From JANLQX01 sp031406385 (GTDB lineage Bacteria > Actinomycetota > Acidimicrobiia > Acidimicrobiales > JANYDT01): DNA of 11,331 bases. The notes beneath the pieces were generated by a model. It ran no database searches, was not told the DNA's origin, and saw nothing but the letters and a program-made list of their open reading frames with translations. A program made the translations under genes and the position numbers. This document shows, piece after piece, positions 1 to 5,625 of this stretch. Every line of letters begins with the position of its first letter. The stretch's first letter is position 1. The stretch covers positions 1 to 11,331 of the forward strand of contig JANOHI010000472.1 in assembly GCA_031406385.1 (NCBI GenBank), given 5' to 3'.

Positions 1-759
1 TTCGAGGTACTCCGATGCGAGGGCGCGCAGAGCGGCGCCGAACGGCGTCCACGACATCGAAGAGGCGCCGACCGGGAGCGTCACCATGCGCTGCTTCGCC
101 CCGAAACGCTCACGCAAGGCAAACCCTTCGGCCAGGCAGGCAACGGCGACGGCGAAATCGTCGAGAACGAAGGGCTCATGAGCGCGAAAACCAACGTGCT
201 CGATGACTTCGGCGAGCAGATCTCGGAGCGCGCCGGTGGCCGACTCGTCGCCTTGGCGCAGGGCCGGGCCGAGCACCTTGTCGTCAGCGGTCGACGGCGT
301 CGATACCGTGAGGGCCCACACACCGACCCACAGCTGCCAGCTTCGCGATGCCTCGAGAACCTCGACATGCACCGCGCCGGCGACGCACCACACCTCGTCA
401 AGCGCGGCCTTGCGCGCCGCCAACGTGGAACGATCGGCCGCTCCAATCACCCGGAACGCGGCGTCGGCGGTCGGGGTTTCCTCGCCGGCCGGGTATCCCC
501 GCGCTGCGGCGAGAAGGACGTCTTGCTGGAAGGCGTTCTGCGATTCCCAGATGCGCCCGTAGACCGACGCTGGCGTGACACGCTCGCCCAGGTTTTCTGC
601 GGCACGAGCGATTGCTGCGTGCAACGAGACGCTGGTGGCACCGCCCTCCAGACCCCGTTCGATGAGAAGCTCGTGACCGGCAGCGAGCACCGCGGCCCGC
701 AGGTGGTGCTTCGGTCGTTTCGGCGCCCGGGAGCTCTCTTGGTTGCGAACCACAGCCAC
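1..759 (-). CDS. TetR-type transcriptional regulator (3' end beyond window)
   Basis: An open frame runs from GTG at 759 (alternative GTG at 753) to the left edge with no stop, giving 253 codons of an incomplete protein. The N-terminal part has the TetR layout: a basic lead, a helix (HLRAAVLAAGHELLIERG), then after a longer-than-usual insertion the recognition-helix region TPASVYGRIWESQNAFQQD, matching the family's 'tkgtlYryFpsKeaL' pattern. The rest is an alanine- and leucine-rich helical region, as expected of the ligand-binding and dimer domain; I cannot name a ligand. There is no SD before the start, and a TATAGG box lies only 4 nt upstream, so the transcript is probably leaderless. The gene diverges from the SPFH gene and shares a palindromic operator with it (770-788), which suggests autoregulation and control of that neighbour. 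Family call is good; the specific role is inferred. Confidence 0.8.
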   Translation of the reverse strand, partial: MAVVRNQESSRAPKRPKHHLRAAVLAAGHELLIERGLEGGATSVSLHAAIARAAENLGERVTPASVYGRIWESQNAFQQDVLLAAARGYPAGEETPTADAAFRVIGAADRSTLAARKAALDEVWCVAGAVHVEVLEASRSWQLWVGVWALTVSTPSTADDKVLGPALRQGDESATGALRDLLAEVIEHVGFRAHEPFVLDDFAVAVACLAEGFALRERFGAKQRMVTLPVGASSMSWTPFGAALRALASEYLE

Positions 760-771
760 AGAGCCTATATT
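743..771 (+). promoter_or_regulatory. Predicted promoter of the SPFH gene
   Basis: TTGCGA (743-748), a 17-bp spacer and TATATT (766-771) form a good sigma-70-like promoter. Transcription would start near 778, leaving a leader of about 47 nt with an SD before ATG 825. The -10 overlaps the left arm of the palindrome and lies opposite the -10 of the divergent regulator gene. Confidence 0.55.
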
Positions 772-791
772 GCAACATCTAGTTGCAACAA
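764..791 (-). promoter_or_regulatory. Predicted promoter of the TetR-type gene
   Basis: On the minus strand TTGTTG (791-786) is followed after 16 bp by TATAGG (769-764). A start point about 7 nt further falls at the GTG start codons (759/753), so the mRNA would be leaderless or nearly so. The 770-788 palindrome fills the spacer. Confidence 0.45.
770..788. promoter_or_regulatory. Palindromic operator candidate (7-5-7) shared by divergent TetR and SPFH genes
   Basis: TTGCAAC, spacer ATCTA, GTTGCAA form a perfect inverted repeat of 19 bp. It covers the end of the plus-strand -10 and the probable start point, and the -35/-10 spacer of the minus-strand promoter, so a bound dimer would block both. 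Size, symmetry and position are typical of TetR-family operators. That the adjacent regulator binds it is inferred. Confidence 0.6.
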
Positions 792-824
792 TCCCCCCGT
801 TGCCGCGTTCCCGAGAGGACGGAC

Positions 825-1853
825 ATGTCACAAGGTTTTAAGATCGACCCGAGCCAGCTCCCCAAGCTCCCCCGACCACGCCGCCTCGGCGCCCTGGTCG
901 GAGGAGTCGTCGTTTTGCTGGTCGGCGTCAACGTGCTCAGTCGCTCGTTCGTGTCTGTCGACGCGAACGAGATCGGCGTCGAGATCGTCCGTGGTCAGGT
1001 ACAGGGAACCCTGAACCCAGGCTGGCATTTGATCTCCCCAGTCGGCGGCAAGGTGAAGGTGTACTCGACCCGTCTGCAGCAGACGTCGATGATCCGCGCC
1101 GGCGGCGAGGGTGACCGTGTTGGTGACGACTCGATCGAGGTGGCCTCGCTTGAGGGCGCCCGGATGAACGTCGACGTCACTATCAACTACCGCTTGAACA
1201 AGGCTGAAGCCGTCAGCTTGTTCCGCACCATTCGTGACGAGACCGACATCCGCGAGCGCATCGTTCGCCCGGCCGTGCGTTCGACGATGCGTGACGTGTT
1301 CGGCGCCTACAACGCCAAGGACGCCATCACGACCAAACGCGGCGAGATCCAGAGTCGGGTGTTCTCGGCGCTGAAGGAGAAGTTCGAAAAGGAAGGCATC
1401 GACGTCGCCACGGTCGACATCCGTGAGATCTACCTCCCCGAGAACATCCAGGAGCAGGTCAACGCGTCCATCGGCGCTGAAGCTGCGGCGCAGCGTGTTG
1501 CCATCGAGCGCAAGCAGAAGGAGACGGAGGCCGAAACCAACCGTCTGGTGTCGGAGAAGCGAGCCGAACAGTCACGCATTGAAGCGAAGGGCCAGGCTGA
1601 CGCCAAGAAAATTGCCGCCGAAGGCGAGTCTTCAGCCAACCGCCTCATCGCCGAATCGCTCACTCCGGGTCTGATCGAGCTCCGCCAGATCGAAGCGGTC
1701 TTCAAGAACGGCAACCAGGTCTACTTCCTGCCGCAGGGAGCCAGCCCGAACGTATTCCTGACCCCGAACAACAACGTCGGCAGCCCAAGCCCAGTGTCGG
1801 CAGAAGCCGCCGCCGCTGCCGCCGCCGCCTCACCCACCACCACCGTCCCGTAG
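825..1853 (+). CDS. SPFH/band-7 (prohibitin-like) membrane-anchored protein
   Basis: The protein has 342 residues starting at ATG 825, chosen because GAGAGGA (813-819) lies 5 nt upstream; the frame is open further back to TTG 783 but without an SD. Order of parts: basic proline-rich cytosolic tail (about 1-20), one membrane helix (about 21-38, LGALVGGVVVLLVGVNVL), a band-7 domain beginning SVDANEIGVEIVRGQVQGTLNPGWH, and a long Glu/Ala/Arg/Lys helix (ERKQKETEAETNRLVSEKRA and onward) of the type that forms coiled-coil oligomers. The tail ends in eight alanines and SPTTTVP. SPFH proteins build large ring or cage assemblies that organise membrane domains or restrain membrane proteases. No NfeD or FtsH-type partner lies beside it, so its partner is unknown. 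It is probably controlled by the divergent TetR regulator and ends at a strong terminator. Confidence 0.9.
   Translation: MSQGFKIDPSQLPKLPRPRRLGALVGGVVVLLVGVNVLSRSFVSVDANEIGVEIVRGQVQGTLNPGWHLISPVGGKVKVYSTRLQQTSMIRAGGEGDRVGDDSIEVASLEGARMNVDVTINYRLNKAEAVSLFRTIRDETDIRERIVRPAVRSTMRDVFGAYNAKDAITTKRGEIQSRVFSALKEKFEKEGIDVATVDIREIYLPENIQEQVNASIGAEAAAQRVAIERKQKETEAETNRLVSEKRAEQSRIEAKGQADAKKIAAEGESSANRLIAESLTPGLIELRQIEAVFKNGNQVYFLPQGASPNVFLTPNNNVGSPSPVSAEAAAAAAAASPTTTVP
1806..1829 (+). repeat. GCC-type codon run encoding eight alanines
   Basis: Seven GCC and one GCT codons in a row near the C-terminus of the SPFH protein. Such runs can change length by slippage in frame. It lies in a low-complexity tail that is probably not part of the folded domain. 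Confidence 0.8.
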
Positions 1854-1864
1854 CACGCCCATCC

Positions 1865-1920
1865 CGTCGTTGGGAGAGAGGTTGCCCCAATCCCTTGGGG
1901 TAGAACGCCTCCCAACGACG
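1865..1920 (+). promoter_or_regulatory. Alternative pairing that competes with the terminator stem
   Basis: Segment 1865-1876 (CGTCGTTGGGAG) is a perfect 12-bp complement of 1909-1920 (CTCCCAACGACG), which includes most of the left arm of the terminator. Another perfect 9-bp pair, 1888-1896 with 1940-1948, encloses the terminator. The pairings are exclusive with the terminator hairpins, as in attenuators, but no plus-strand gene follows to be controlled. A possible alternative is a processing or stability structure at the SPFH mRNA 3' end. Confidence 0.4.
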
Positions 1921-1934
1921 CTGGGAGGCGTTTT
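1904..1934 (+). terminator. Intrinsic terminator after the SPFH gene
   Basis: An 11-bp perfect stem (1904-1914 with 1922-1932, AACGCCTCCCA/TGGGAGGCGTT) has a 7-nt loop and is followed by T residues to 1934. A second small hairpin, CCCCAA-TCCC-TTGGGG (1885-1900), lies just upstream. The mirror-strand side has no T run, so this acts for the plus strand. Confidence 0.85.
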
Positions 1935-1963
1935 GCCGCAAGGGATTGCGAACGAACGCGCAA

Positions 1964-2043
1964 CCGGACGCTTGCAACCCGTCGGCGCATGAGTCGAGGG
2001 GGCGCATCCGGACGCTTGCACCCAGCGGCGCGTCAGTCGAGGG
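1964..2043. repeat. Imperfect tandem repeat of about 37 bp, 44-bp period
   Basis: Copies at 1964-2000 and 2008-2043 both start CCGGACGCTTGCA and end AGTCGAGGG. The second copy contains the last codons and stop of the PPOX-class gene, so the first looks like a duplicated and decayed piece of that gene's 3' end. I see no gene elsewhere in the 1854-2032 gap. Confidence 0.6.
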
Positions 2044-2434
2044 TGATCTCGACAAACCCGTCGGCGCTGGCTTTGCGAATACGAAGCTTCTCGGGGATCG
2101 CCATGAAGAACTCCATCGTGTGCTTCTTCCAGCCGTATTTGCGATTGAGCAGCCCATGGACGATCGGCCCCCGCTCGGCCGGCAATTCCACCGCACTCCC
2201 AGACGTGGGGACGGCACCGGCCGCCACCTTGCCCCGCACGTCGCATGGGACGACGGTGACCTTGCCGGTCGCCCGAACCCGCTTCATCTTTCCGGCATCG
2301 AGGGCGCTATAGAGGTAGATCTTGTTGTTGTCGGTGGCGAACCACACCGGGGTGGCGACGGGTGCGCCATTGCGTCGAAACGTCGACAGCGAGATGTATT
2401 TGGCTCGCTCGATTTCCTGCGGGATCGTTGCCAT
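2033..2434 (-). CDS. PPOX-class, probably F420-dependent, oxidoreductase (Rv2061-like)
   Basis: This 133-residue protein has the small split-barrel fold signature of the pyridoxamine-phosphate-oxidase-like superfamily: a first strand region ISLSTFRRNGAPVATPVWFA (about 14-33), then IYLYSALDAGKMKRVRATGKV (about 39-59), where the Lys/Arg cluster would hold cofactor phosphate. The middle motif PVWFA and the GKxKRxR element are characteristic of the actinobacterial Rv2061-type group, whose members are thought to use F420; FMN or haem cannot be excluded. The length is normal for the family. The substrate is unknown. ATG 2434 has no SD, and a TATGTT box (2449-2444) lies 9 nt upstream, so translation may be nearly leaderless. 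It sits between lepA and the SPFH terminator with no evident operon partner. Confidence 0.85.
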   Translation of the reverse strand: MATIPQEIERAKYISLSTFRRNGAPVATPVWFATDNNKIYLYSALDAGKMKRVRATGKVTVVPCDVRGKVAAGAVPTSGSAVELPAERGPIVHGLLNRKYGWKKHTMEFFMAIPEKLRIRKASADGFVEITLD

Positions 2435-2443
2435 AGGCGCACC

Positions 2444-2449
2444 AACATA
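2444..2449 (-). promoter_or_regulatory. Candidate -10 box of the PPOX-class gene
   Basis: TATGTT lies 9 nt before ATG 2434 on the minus strand; a weak TTCGGT (2472-2467) stands 17 bp upstream. The 121-bp gap back to the lepA stop shows no gene and no convincing lepA terminator. Confidence 0.35.
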
Positions 2450-2555
2450 GGTGCCTCGCCGTTCGCACCGAACGAAACCAGCGCCTGGAGGAATCGGAGC
2501 CTGCGTTCCGACACGATTGATCGGCTTGACCCTGCGGCAAGGGAGTGCGAATGCG

Positions 2556-4355
2556 TCAGTCGTCGAGCTTGAGGGCGCTGATGAACGCCTCTTGCGGCAC
2601 TTCGACCCGCCCGATCGATTTCATCTTCTTCTTGCCTTCCTTCTGCTTCTCGAGCAGTTTGCGCTTGCGGCTGATGTCGCCGCCGTAGCACTTGGCAAGA
2701 ACGTCTTTGCGACGGGCCTTGACGGTCTCCCGGGCGACGATCCGACCGCCGATCGCCGCCTGGATCGGCACGTCGAACATCTGGCGAGGGATGAGCTCGC
2801 GGAGCTTGGAGCACATCTTGCGGCCGAAGTCTTCGGCCTTGGCCCGGTGGATGATCGAGGAGAACGCGTCGACGGGCTCACCGTTGAGAAGGATGTCGAG
2901 CTTCACCAACTGCGACTCCCGGTACGAATCAGGTTCGTAGTCGAGCGAGGCGTAGCCCTTCGTTCGACTCTTGAGCGAGTCGAAGAAGTCGACCACCACT
3001 TCGGCGAGCGGAATCCGGTAGACCATCTCGACGCGCTCGGCGGAGATGTAGTCCATCTTGACCATCTCGCCGCGGCGGTGCTGACAGAGTTCCATGATCG
3101 TGCCGGTGTAGTCCGTCGGCGTGAGGATCGAAGCCCGGAAGAACGGCTCTTCGATCTTTTCGATCATGTTCACCGGTGGCATCGATGACGGCGCGTCAAC
3201 CTGGATGATCTCGCCCGAGGTCGTAGTGACTTGATACGCGACCGAGGGTGCGGTGGCGATCAGCGCGAGGTTGAACTCCCTCTCCAGCCGTTCGCGGACG
3301 ATCTCCATATGGAGGAGGCCGAGATAGCCGCAGCGAAAACCGAACCCGAGGGCGCTGGACGACTCCGGTTCGTAGGAGATCGACGCGTCGTTGAGCTTGA
3401 GCTTCTCCAGCGAGTCACGAAGCAGCGGGAAGTCGTCGCCGTCGATCGGGTAGAGACCGCAGAACACCATCGGTTTGGGCTGCTTGTAGCCGGCGAGGGC
3501 TTCGGTCGCCGGCTTGCCCCAATGCGTCACCGTCTCGCCGGATCGCGCTTCGGCGACGTCCTTGATGCCGGTGATCAGGTAGCCGACCTCGCCCGGACCC
3601 AGGGTGTCGATCGGTTTGTTGGACGGAGTTCGAACGCCGATTTCTTCGGCGTCATGGCGACCGCGCGCCTGCATATAGAAGAGCTGATCACCGGGACGGA
3701 GACGCCCGTTCTTCACTCGAACGGCACTCACGACTCCGCGGTAAGCGTCGTAGTAGGAGTCGAAGATGAGCGCCTGCAGCGGAGCGTCGGGATCGCCTCC
3801 GGGAGCGGGAATGCGCGCGCAGACGGCATCGAGAAGCGCCGGCACCCCCTCTCCGGTCTTGGCACTGATCCGAAGAATCGTGTGTGCGGGGATTCCGAGG
3901 ACCTTTTCGATCTCGGCGGCATAGCGATCGGGGTCAGCGGCCGGGAGGTCGATTTTGTTCAGGCAAGCAACGATTTCGAGATCGCTTTCGAGGGCGAGGT
4001 AGCAGTTCGCCAGAGTCTGCGCTTCGATTCCTTGCGCCGCGTCGACAACGAGGACGACGCCCTCGCACGCGGCGAGCGAGCGAGAGACCTCGTAGCCGAA
4101 GTCGACATGGCCTGGCGTGTCGATCAGATGAATGGTGTGGTCGATCCCGTTCGACTTCCAGCCGACCCGGACGTTCTGCGCCTTGATGGTGATGCCACGC
4201 TCACGCTCGATGTCCATCGAGTCGAGGTACTGCGCCCGCATGTCGCGCTTCTCGACGGCTCCCGTGAGCTCAAGGATCCGGTCGGAAAGCGTGGACTTGC
4301 CGTGATCGATGTGGGCAATGATCGAGATGTTACGGATGGTGGAACGGTCCATCAC
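2556..4355 (-). CDS. lepA: Elongation factor 4 (LepA), ribosome back-translocating GTPase
   Basis: The 599-residue protein is full length for EF4. EF4 is a translational GTPase that acts on the ribosome in the cytosol and influences elongation and subunit biogenesis. Visible motifs: P-loop AHIDHGKST (14-22), switch I region RERGIT (51-56), DTPGH (79-83) and NKID (133-136), then EF-G-like domains, and the LepA-specific C-terminal domain ending GGDISRKRKLLEKQKEGKKK, the basic tail that contacts rRNA/tRNA. The start is GTG 4355 or, more likely, the adjacent ATG 4352, whose A is shared with the TGA of an upstream mini-ORF (TGATG). A G-rich SD-like GGGGGTG precedes it. Divergence from rpsT fits the conserved rpsT-lepA neighbourhood of Actinobacteria. 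The odd feature is the tandemly repeated start region upstream. Confidence 0.98.
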   Translation of the reverse strand: MMDRSTIRNISIIAHIDHGKSTLSDRILELTGAVEKRDMRAQYLDSMDIERERGITIKAQNVRVGWKSNGIDHTIHLIDTPGHVDFGYEVSRSLAACEGVVLVVDAAQGIEAQTLANCYLALESDLEIVACLNKIDLPAADPDRYAAEIEKVLGIPAHTILRISAKTGEGVPALLDAVCARIPAPGGDPDAPLQALIFDSYYDAYRGVVSAVRVKNGRLRPGDQLFYMQARGRHDAEEIGVRTPSNKPIDTLGPGEVGYLITGIKDVAEARSGETVTHWGKPATEALAGYKQPKPMVFCGLYPIDGDDFPLLRDSLEKLKLNDASISYEPESSSALGFGFRCGYLGLLHMEIVRERLEREFNLALIATAPSVAYQVTTTSGEIIQVDAPSSMPPVNMIEKIEEPFFRASILTPTDYTGTIMELCQHRRGEMVKMDYISAERVEMVYRIPLAEVVVDFFDSLKSRTKGYASLDYEPDSYRESQLVKLDILLNGEPVDAFSSIIHRAKAEDFGRKMCSKLRELIPRQMFDVPIQAAIGGRIVARETVKARRKDVLAKCYGGDISRKRKLLEKQKEGKKKMKSIGRVEVPQEAFISALKLDD

Positions 4356-4408
4356 CGGGCACCCCCGCGGTCAGACAGAGCGATGTTGCGGATGGTCGAA
4401 CGGTCCAT
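4352..4408 (-). CDS. Mini-ORF 3 upstream of lepA, TGATG-coupled
   Basis: ATG 4408 (or GTG 4411) opens an 18-codon frame, MDRSTIRNIALSDRGGAR, ending with TGA at 4354-4352. The last A is the first base of the lepA ATG. Its first nine residues copy the lepA N-terminus. G-rich GGGGGTG lies 6 nt before the ATG, inside a small CGGG-GGTG-CCCG hairpin. The pattern is that of termination-reinitiation coupling. Whether a stable peptide is made is unknown; it could simply be a duplication of the gene start. Confidence 0.5.
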   Translation of the reverse strand: MDRSTIRNIALSDRGGAR

Positions 4409-4467
4409 CACCGGGCACCCCCGTCGTCGGACAGAGCGATGTTACGGATCGTCGAGCGGCCCATCAT
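4408..4467 (-). CDS. Mini-ORF 2 upstream of lepA, TGATG-coupled
   Basis: ATG ATG at 4467/4464 opens a 19-codon frame, MMGRSTIRNIALSDDGGAR, ending TGA at 4410-4408, overlapping the ATG of mini-ORF 3. GGAAG lies upstream at a usable distance. Compared with mini-ORF 3, four of the six changed codons are synonymous, which weakly suggests that the peptide or its coding ability has been kept. Confidence 0.5.
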   Translation of the reverse strand: MMGRSTIRNIALSDDGGAR

Positions 4468-4532
4468 CGGACACTTCCGCGGTCGATCGTGCGGGTCGGG
4501 GCGAGGCTGTGGTGGATCATGGATCGGTCCAT
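4464..4532 (-). CDS. Mini-ORF 1 upstream of lepA, degenerate copy
   Basis: ATG 4532 opens a 22-codon frame starting MDRSMIHHSLAP and ending DRGSVR, with TGA at 4466-4464 overlapping the double ATG of mini-ORF 2. Only the first residues (MDRS.I) still resemble LepA. There is no SD; TACCTT (4542-4537) lies 4 nt upstream and may be a -10 box, which would make this the leaderless entry point of the chain. Confidence 0.35.
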   Translation of the reverse strand: MDRSMIHHSLAPTRTIDRGSVR

Positions 4533-4536
4533 GGCG

Positions 4537-4542
4537 AAGGTA
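4537..4542 (-). promoter_or_regulatory. Candidate -10 box of the lepA leader
   Basis: TACCTT on the minus strand would place transcription start near 4531, at the ATG of the first mini-ORF. The -35 candidate (TGCTCA, 4565-4560) is poor. The 4533-4728 gap holds the divergent lepA and rpsT promoters and no gene that I can support. Confidence 0.3.
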
Positions 4543-4610
4543 CGTCCCGGGGAAACTGGTGAGCAGGAGAGCTTACCGGTGGGGCCGATCAACGAAGTCG
4601 CGCGGCGAGG

Positions 4611-4640
4611 TTCGGGGTGATGGGTCGGTGCTGCTAGCCT
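4611..4640 (+). promoter_or_regulatory. Candidate rpsT promoter
   Basis: TTCGGG (4611-4616), 18 bp, TAGCCT (4635-4640). This gives a leader of about 80 nt before GTG 4729, long enough for S20 feedback on its own mRNA as known in E. coli, but I see no specific structure that proves it here. Confidence 0.35.
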
Positions 4641-4728
4641 TTCCCGGCTGTTTGGAACGCCGGAGCTGTCTCCGTCGTCCGTTTCGTTTCATCCGACCGG
4701 CAACGGTCTCTCACCCTCGGGACACACT

Positions 4729-5001
4729 GTGGCGAACATCAAGAGCCAGAAGAAGCGCATCCTCACCAACGCCAAGCGCCAGGACCGCAACAAGGCGGTT
4801 CGGAGCGAACTGAAGACGCGCGTCAAGACCGCTGTTCGCTCGGCCACCACGGATCCGGGCTCCGACGCCAGCGCCGATGCACTTCGTCTTGCCATCAAGC
4901 GAATCGACAAGGCCGCCACCAAGGGCGTCATCCACAAGAACCAGGCGGCCAACCGCAAGTCGAAGCTTATGCACCGCATCGCTGCTCTTCGGGCTGACTG
5001 A
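4729..5001 (+). CDS. rpsT: 30S ribosomal protein S20
   Basis: The 90-residue basic helical protein begins MANIKSQKKRILTNAKRQDRNKA, the hallmark of bS20, and continues with RSELKTRVKTAVRS and the C-terminal KGVIHKNQAANRKSKLMHRI, which contacts 16S rRNA. S20 is a primary binder of 16S rRNA in 30S assembly. The length is normal. The GTG start at 4729 is fixed by the conserved N-terminus; the preceding ribosome site (TCGGGA) is weak. It is divergent from lepA, a common actinobacterial arrangement, and is followed by its own terminator, so it is probably monocistronic. Confidence 0.98.
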   Translation: MANIKSQKKRILTNAKRQDRNKAVRSELKTRVKTAVRSATTDPGSDASADALRLAIKRIDKAATKGVIHKNQAANRKSKLMHRIAALRAD

Positions 5002-5039
5002 GCCTCGCGGCTCCGCCCGGCTGTTCCGGGCCAACTTTC

Positions 5040-5063
5040 GACCTCGCTTCGGCGGGGTCGTTT
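5040..5063 (+). terminator. rpsT terminator with UUCG tetraloop
   Basis: GACCTCGC (5040-5047), loop TTCG (5048-5051) and GCGGGGTC (5052-5059) form an 8-bp stem with one T-G pair, closed by the very stable C(UUCG)G loop and followed by GTTT. A weaker hairpin, CCCGG...CCGGG (5016-5030), precedes it. Confidence 0.75.
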
Positions 5064-5079
5064 CGCGTTCATGGAACAG

Positions 5080-5110
5080 TTGACGGTCCGATCGTCCGAG
5101 CGGGTACGGT
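5080..5110 (+). promoter_or_regulatory. Predicted promoter of the helical hypothetical gene
   Basis: TTGACG (5080-5085) and TACGGT (5105-5110), spacer 19 bp. Start would fall at or beside ATG 5116, 5 nt after the box. No SD precedes that ATG, so a leaderless transcript is likely. Confidence 0.45.
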
Positions 5111-5115
5111 GCCAC

Positions 5116-5607
5116 ATGGCTCAGCTCCAGATCCCGAACTTCGGACAGCTTCTCGCCCCGTACATCGGGCAGGTTCCCGCGTCGATGATGCCTCGGTTCC
5201 TGGCGCTGCTGGAGCGTGGCGCTGCTGACCGGTACCGAGAATGGGCGGAGATGCTGCCGGCCCATGCCGACGCGCTGCTGCAGTGCGCGGCGAGCGAGGA
5301 CGAAATCGCCGATCGGGTGGAAGGGGTGTTCGCTATCGACGAGACCTTGCGCGACCAGCTCGTCGCCCCTCTCCCGGCGGCCAAGCAGACGTACTACGAA
5401 GTCTTCAGCGGCATGGATGTGTGGGATCAACTTCGAGTCCAGGCCAACGCCGAACGTCAGGGCGCCCAGGCCTGGCGCAACATCGCCGCCCGAACGACCG
5501 ACGACCGCGTCATTGCCGAACTCGCTGCCTGTTCGGCCCTGGAGGAGCAAAGCGCCGACCGGCTGGACGCGCTCATCGCCACGGTGGACATCACGGCGAC
5601 GGCCTGA
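5116..5607 (+). CDS. Hypothetical all-helical protein
   Basis: I do not recognise this 163-residue protein. It begins MAQLQIPNFGQLLAPYIGQV; the frame is open 15 codons further up to 5071, but that stretch overlaps the promoter and lacks an SD. The sequence is predicted helical throughout: LLERGAADRYREWAEML (about 32-48), a middle segment EDEIADRVEGVF, and two long amphipathic helices around AKQTYYEVFSGMDVWDQL and ELAACSALEEQSADRLDALI. Glu and His/Tyr distribution is loosely reminiscent of four-helix ferritin-like bundles, but no clear ExxH metal motif is visible, so that is speculation. It has no signal peptide or membrane helix, so it is probably cytosolic. It follows rpsT after a terminator and precedes the decayed ligase by about 20 bp. 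Confidence 0.75.
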   Translation: MAQLQIPNFGQLLAPYIGQVPASMMPRFLALLERGAADRYREWAEMLPAHADALLQCAASEDEIADRVEGVFAIDETLRDQLVAPLPAAKQTYYEVFSGMDVWDQLRVQANAERQGAQAWRNIAARTTDDRVIAELAACSALEEQSADRLDALIATVDITATA

Positions 5608-5625
5608 GCGGAGGCCGCCACCCGC

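Larger units (their letters stand above)
4326..4484. repeat. Tandem repeat of the lepA start region, 56-bp period
   Basis: Unit 4326-4381 (includes the lepA start), unit 4382-4437 and partial unit 4438-4484 are spaced by exactly 56 bp and are nearly identical; each carries on the minus strand ATG, the MDRSTIRNI-like codons and a G-rich ribosome site. A fourth, strongly diverged start (ATGGACCGATCCATGATCC) lies at 4532-4514. Because 56 is not a multiple of three, each copy is in a new frame, yet each ends exactly on a TGA that overlaps the next ATG. Confidence 0.95.

Noticed and set aside
178..1014. Plus-strand open frame spanning the regulator and the start of the SPFH gene
   Set aside because: Codon-aligned antisense of the TetR-type gene, running through both promoters and into another frame of the SPFH gene.
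1972..1978. Second TTGCAAC regulator half-site near the SPFH 3' end
   Set aside because: A lone 7-mer inside the 37-bp repeat, without a partner arm or promoter.
4326..4484. CRISPR-like array
   Set aside because: The 56-bp units are contiguous, without unique spacers, and contain the lepA start codon; this is a tandem duplication.
3231..4562. 443-codon plus-strand open frame across the lepA repeats
   Set aside because: Antisense to lepA; the translated repeats (ERSITGHPR-like) are simply the 56-bp unit read on the other strand, and lepA explains the frame.
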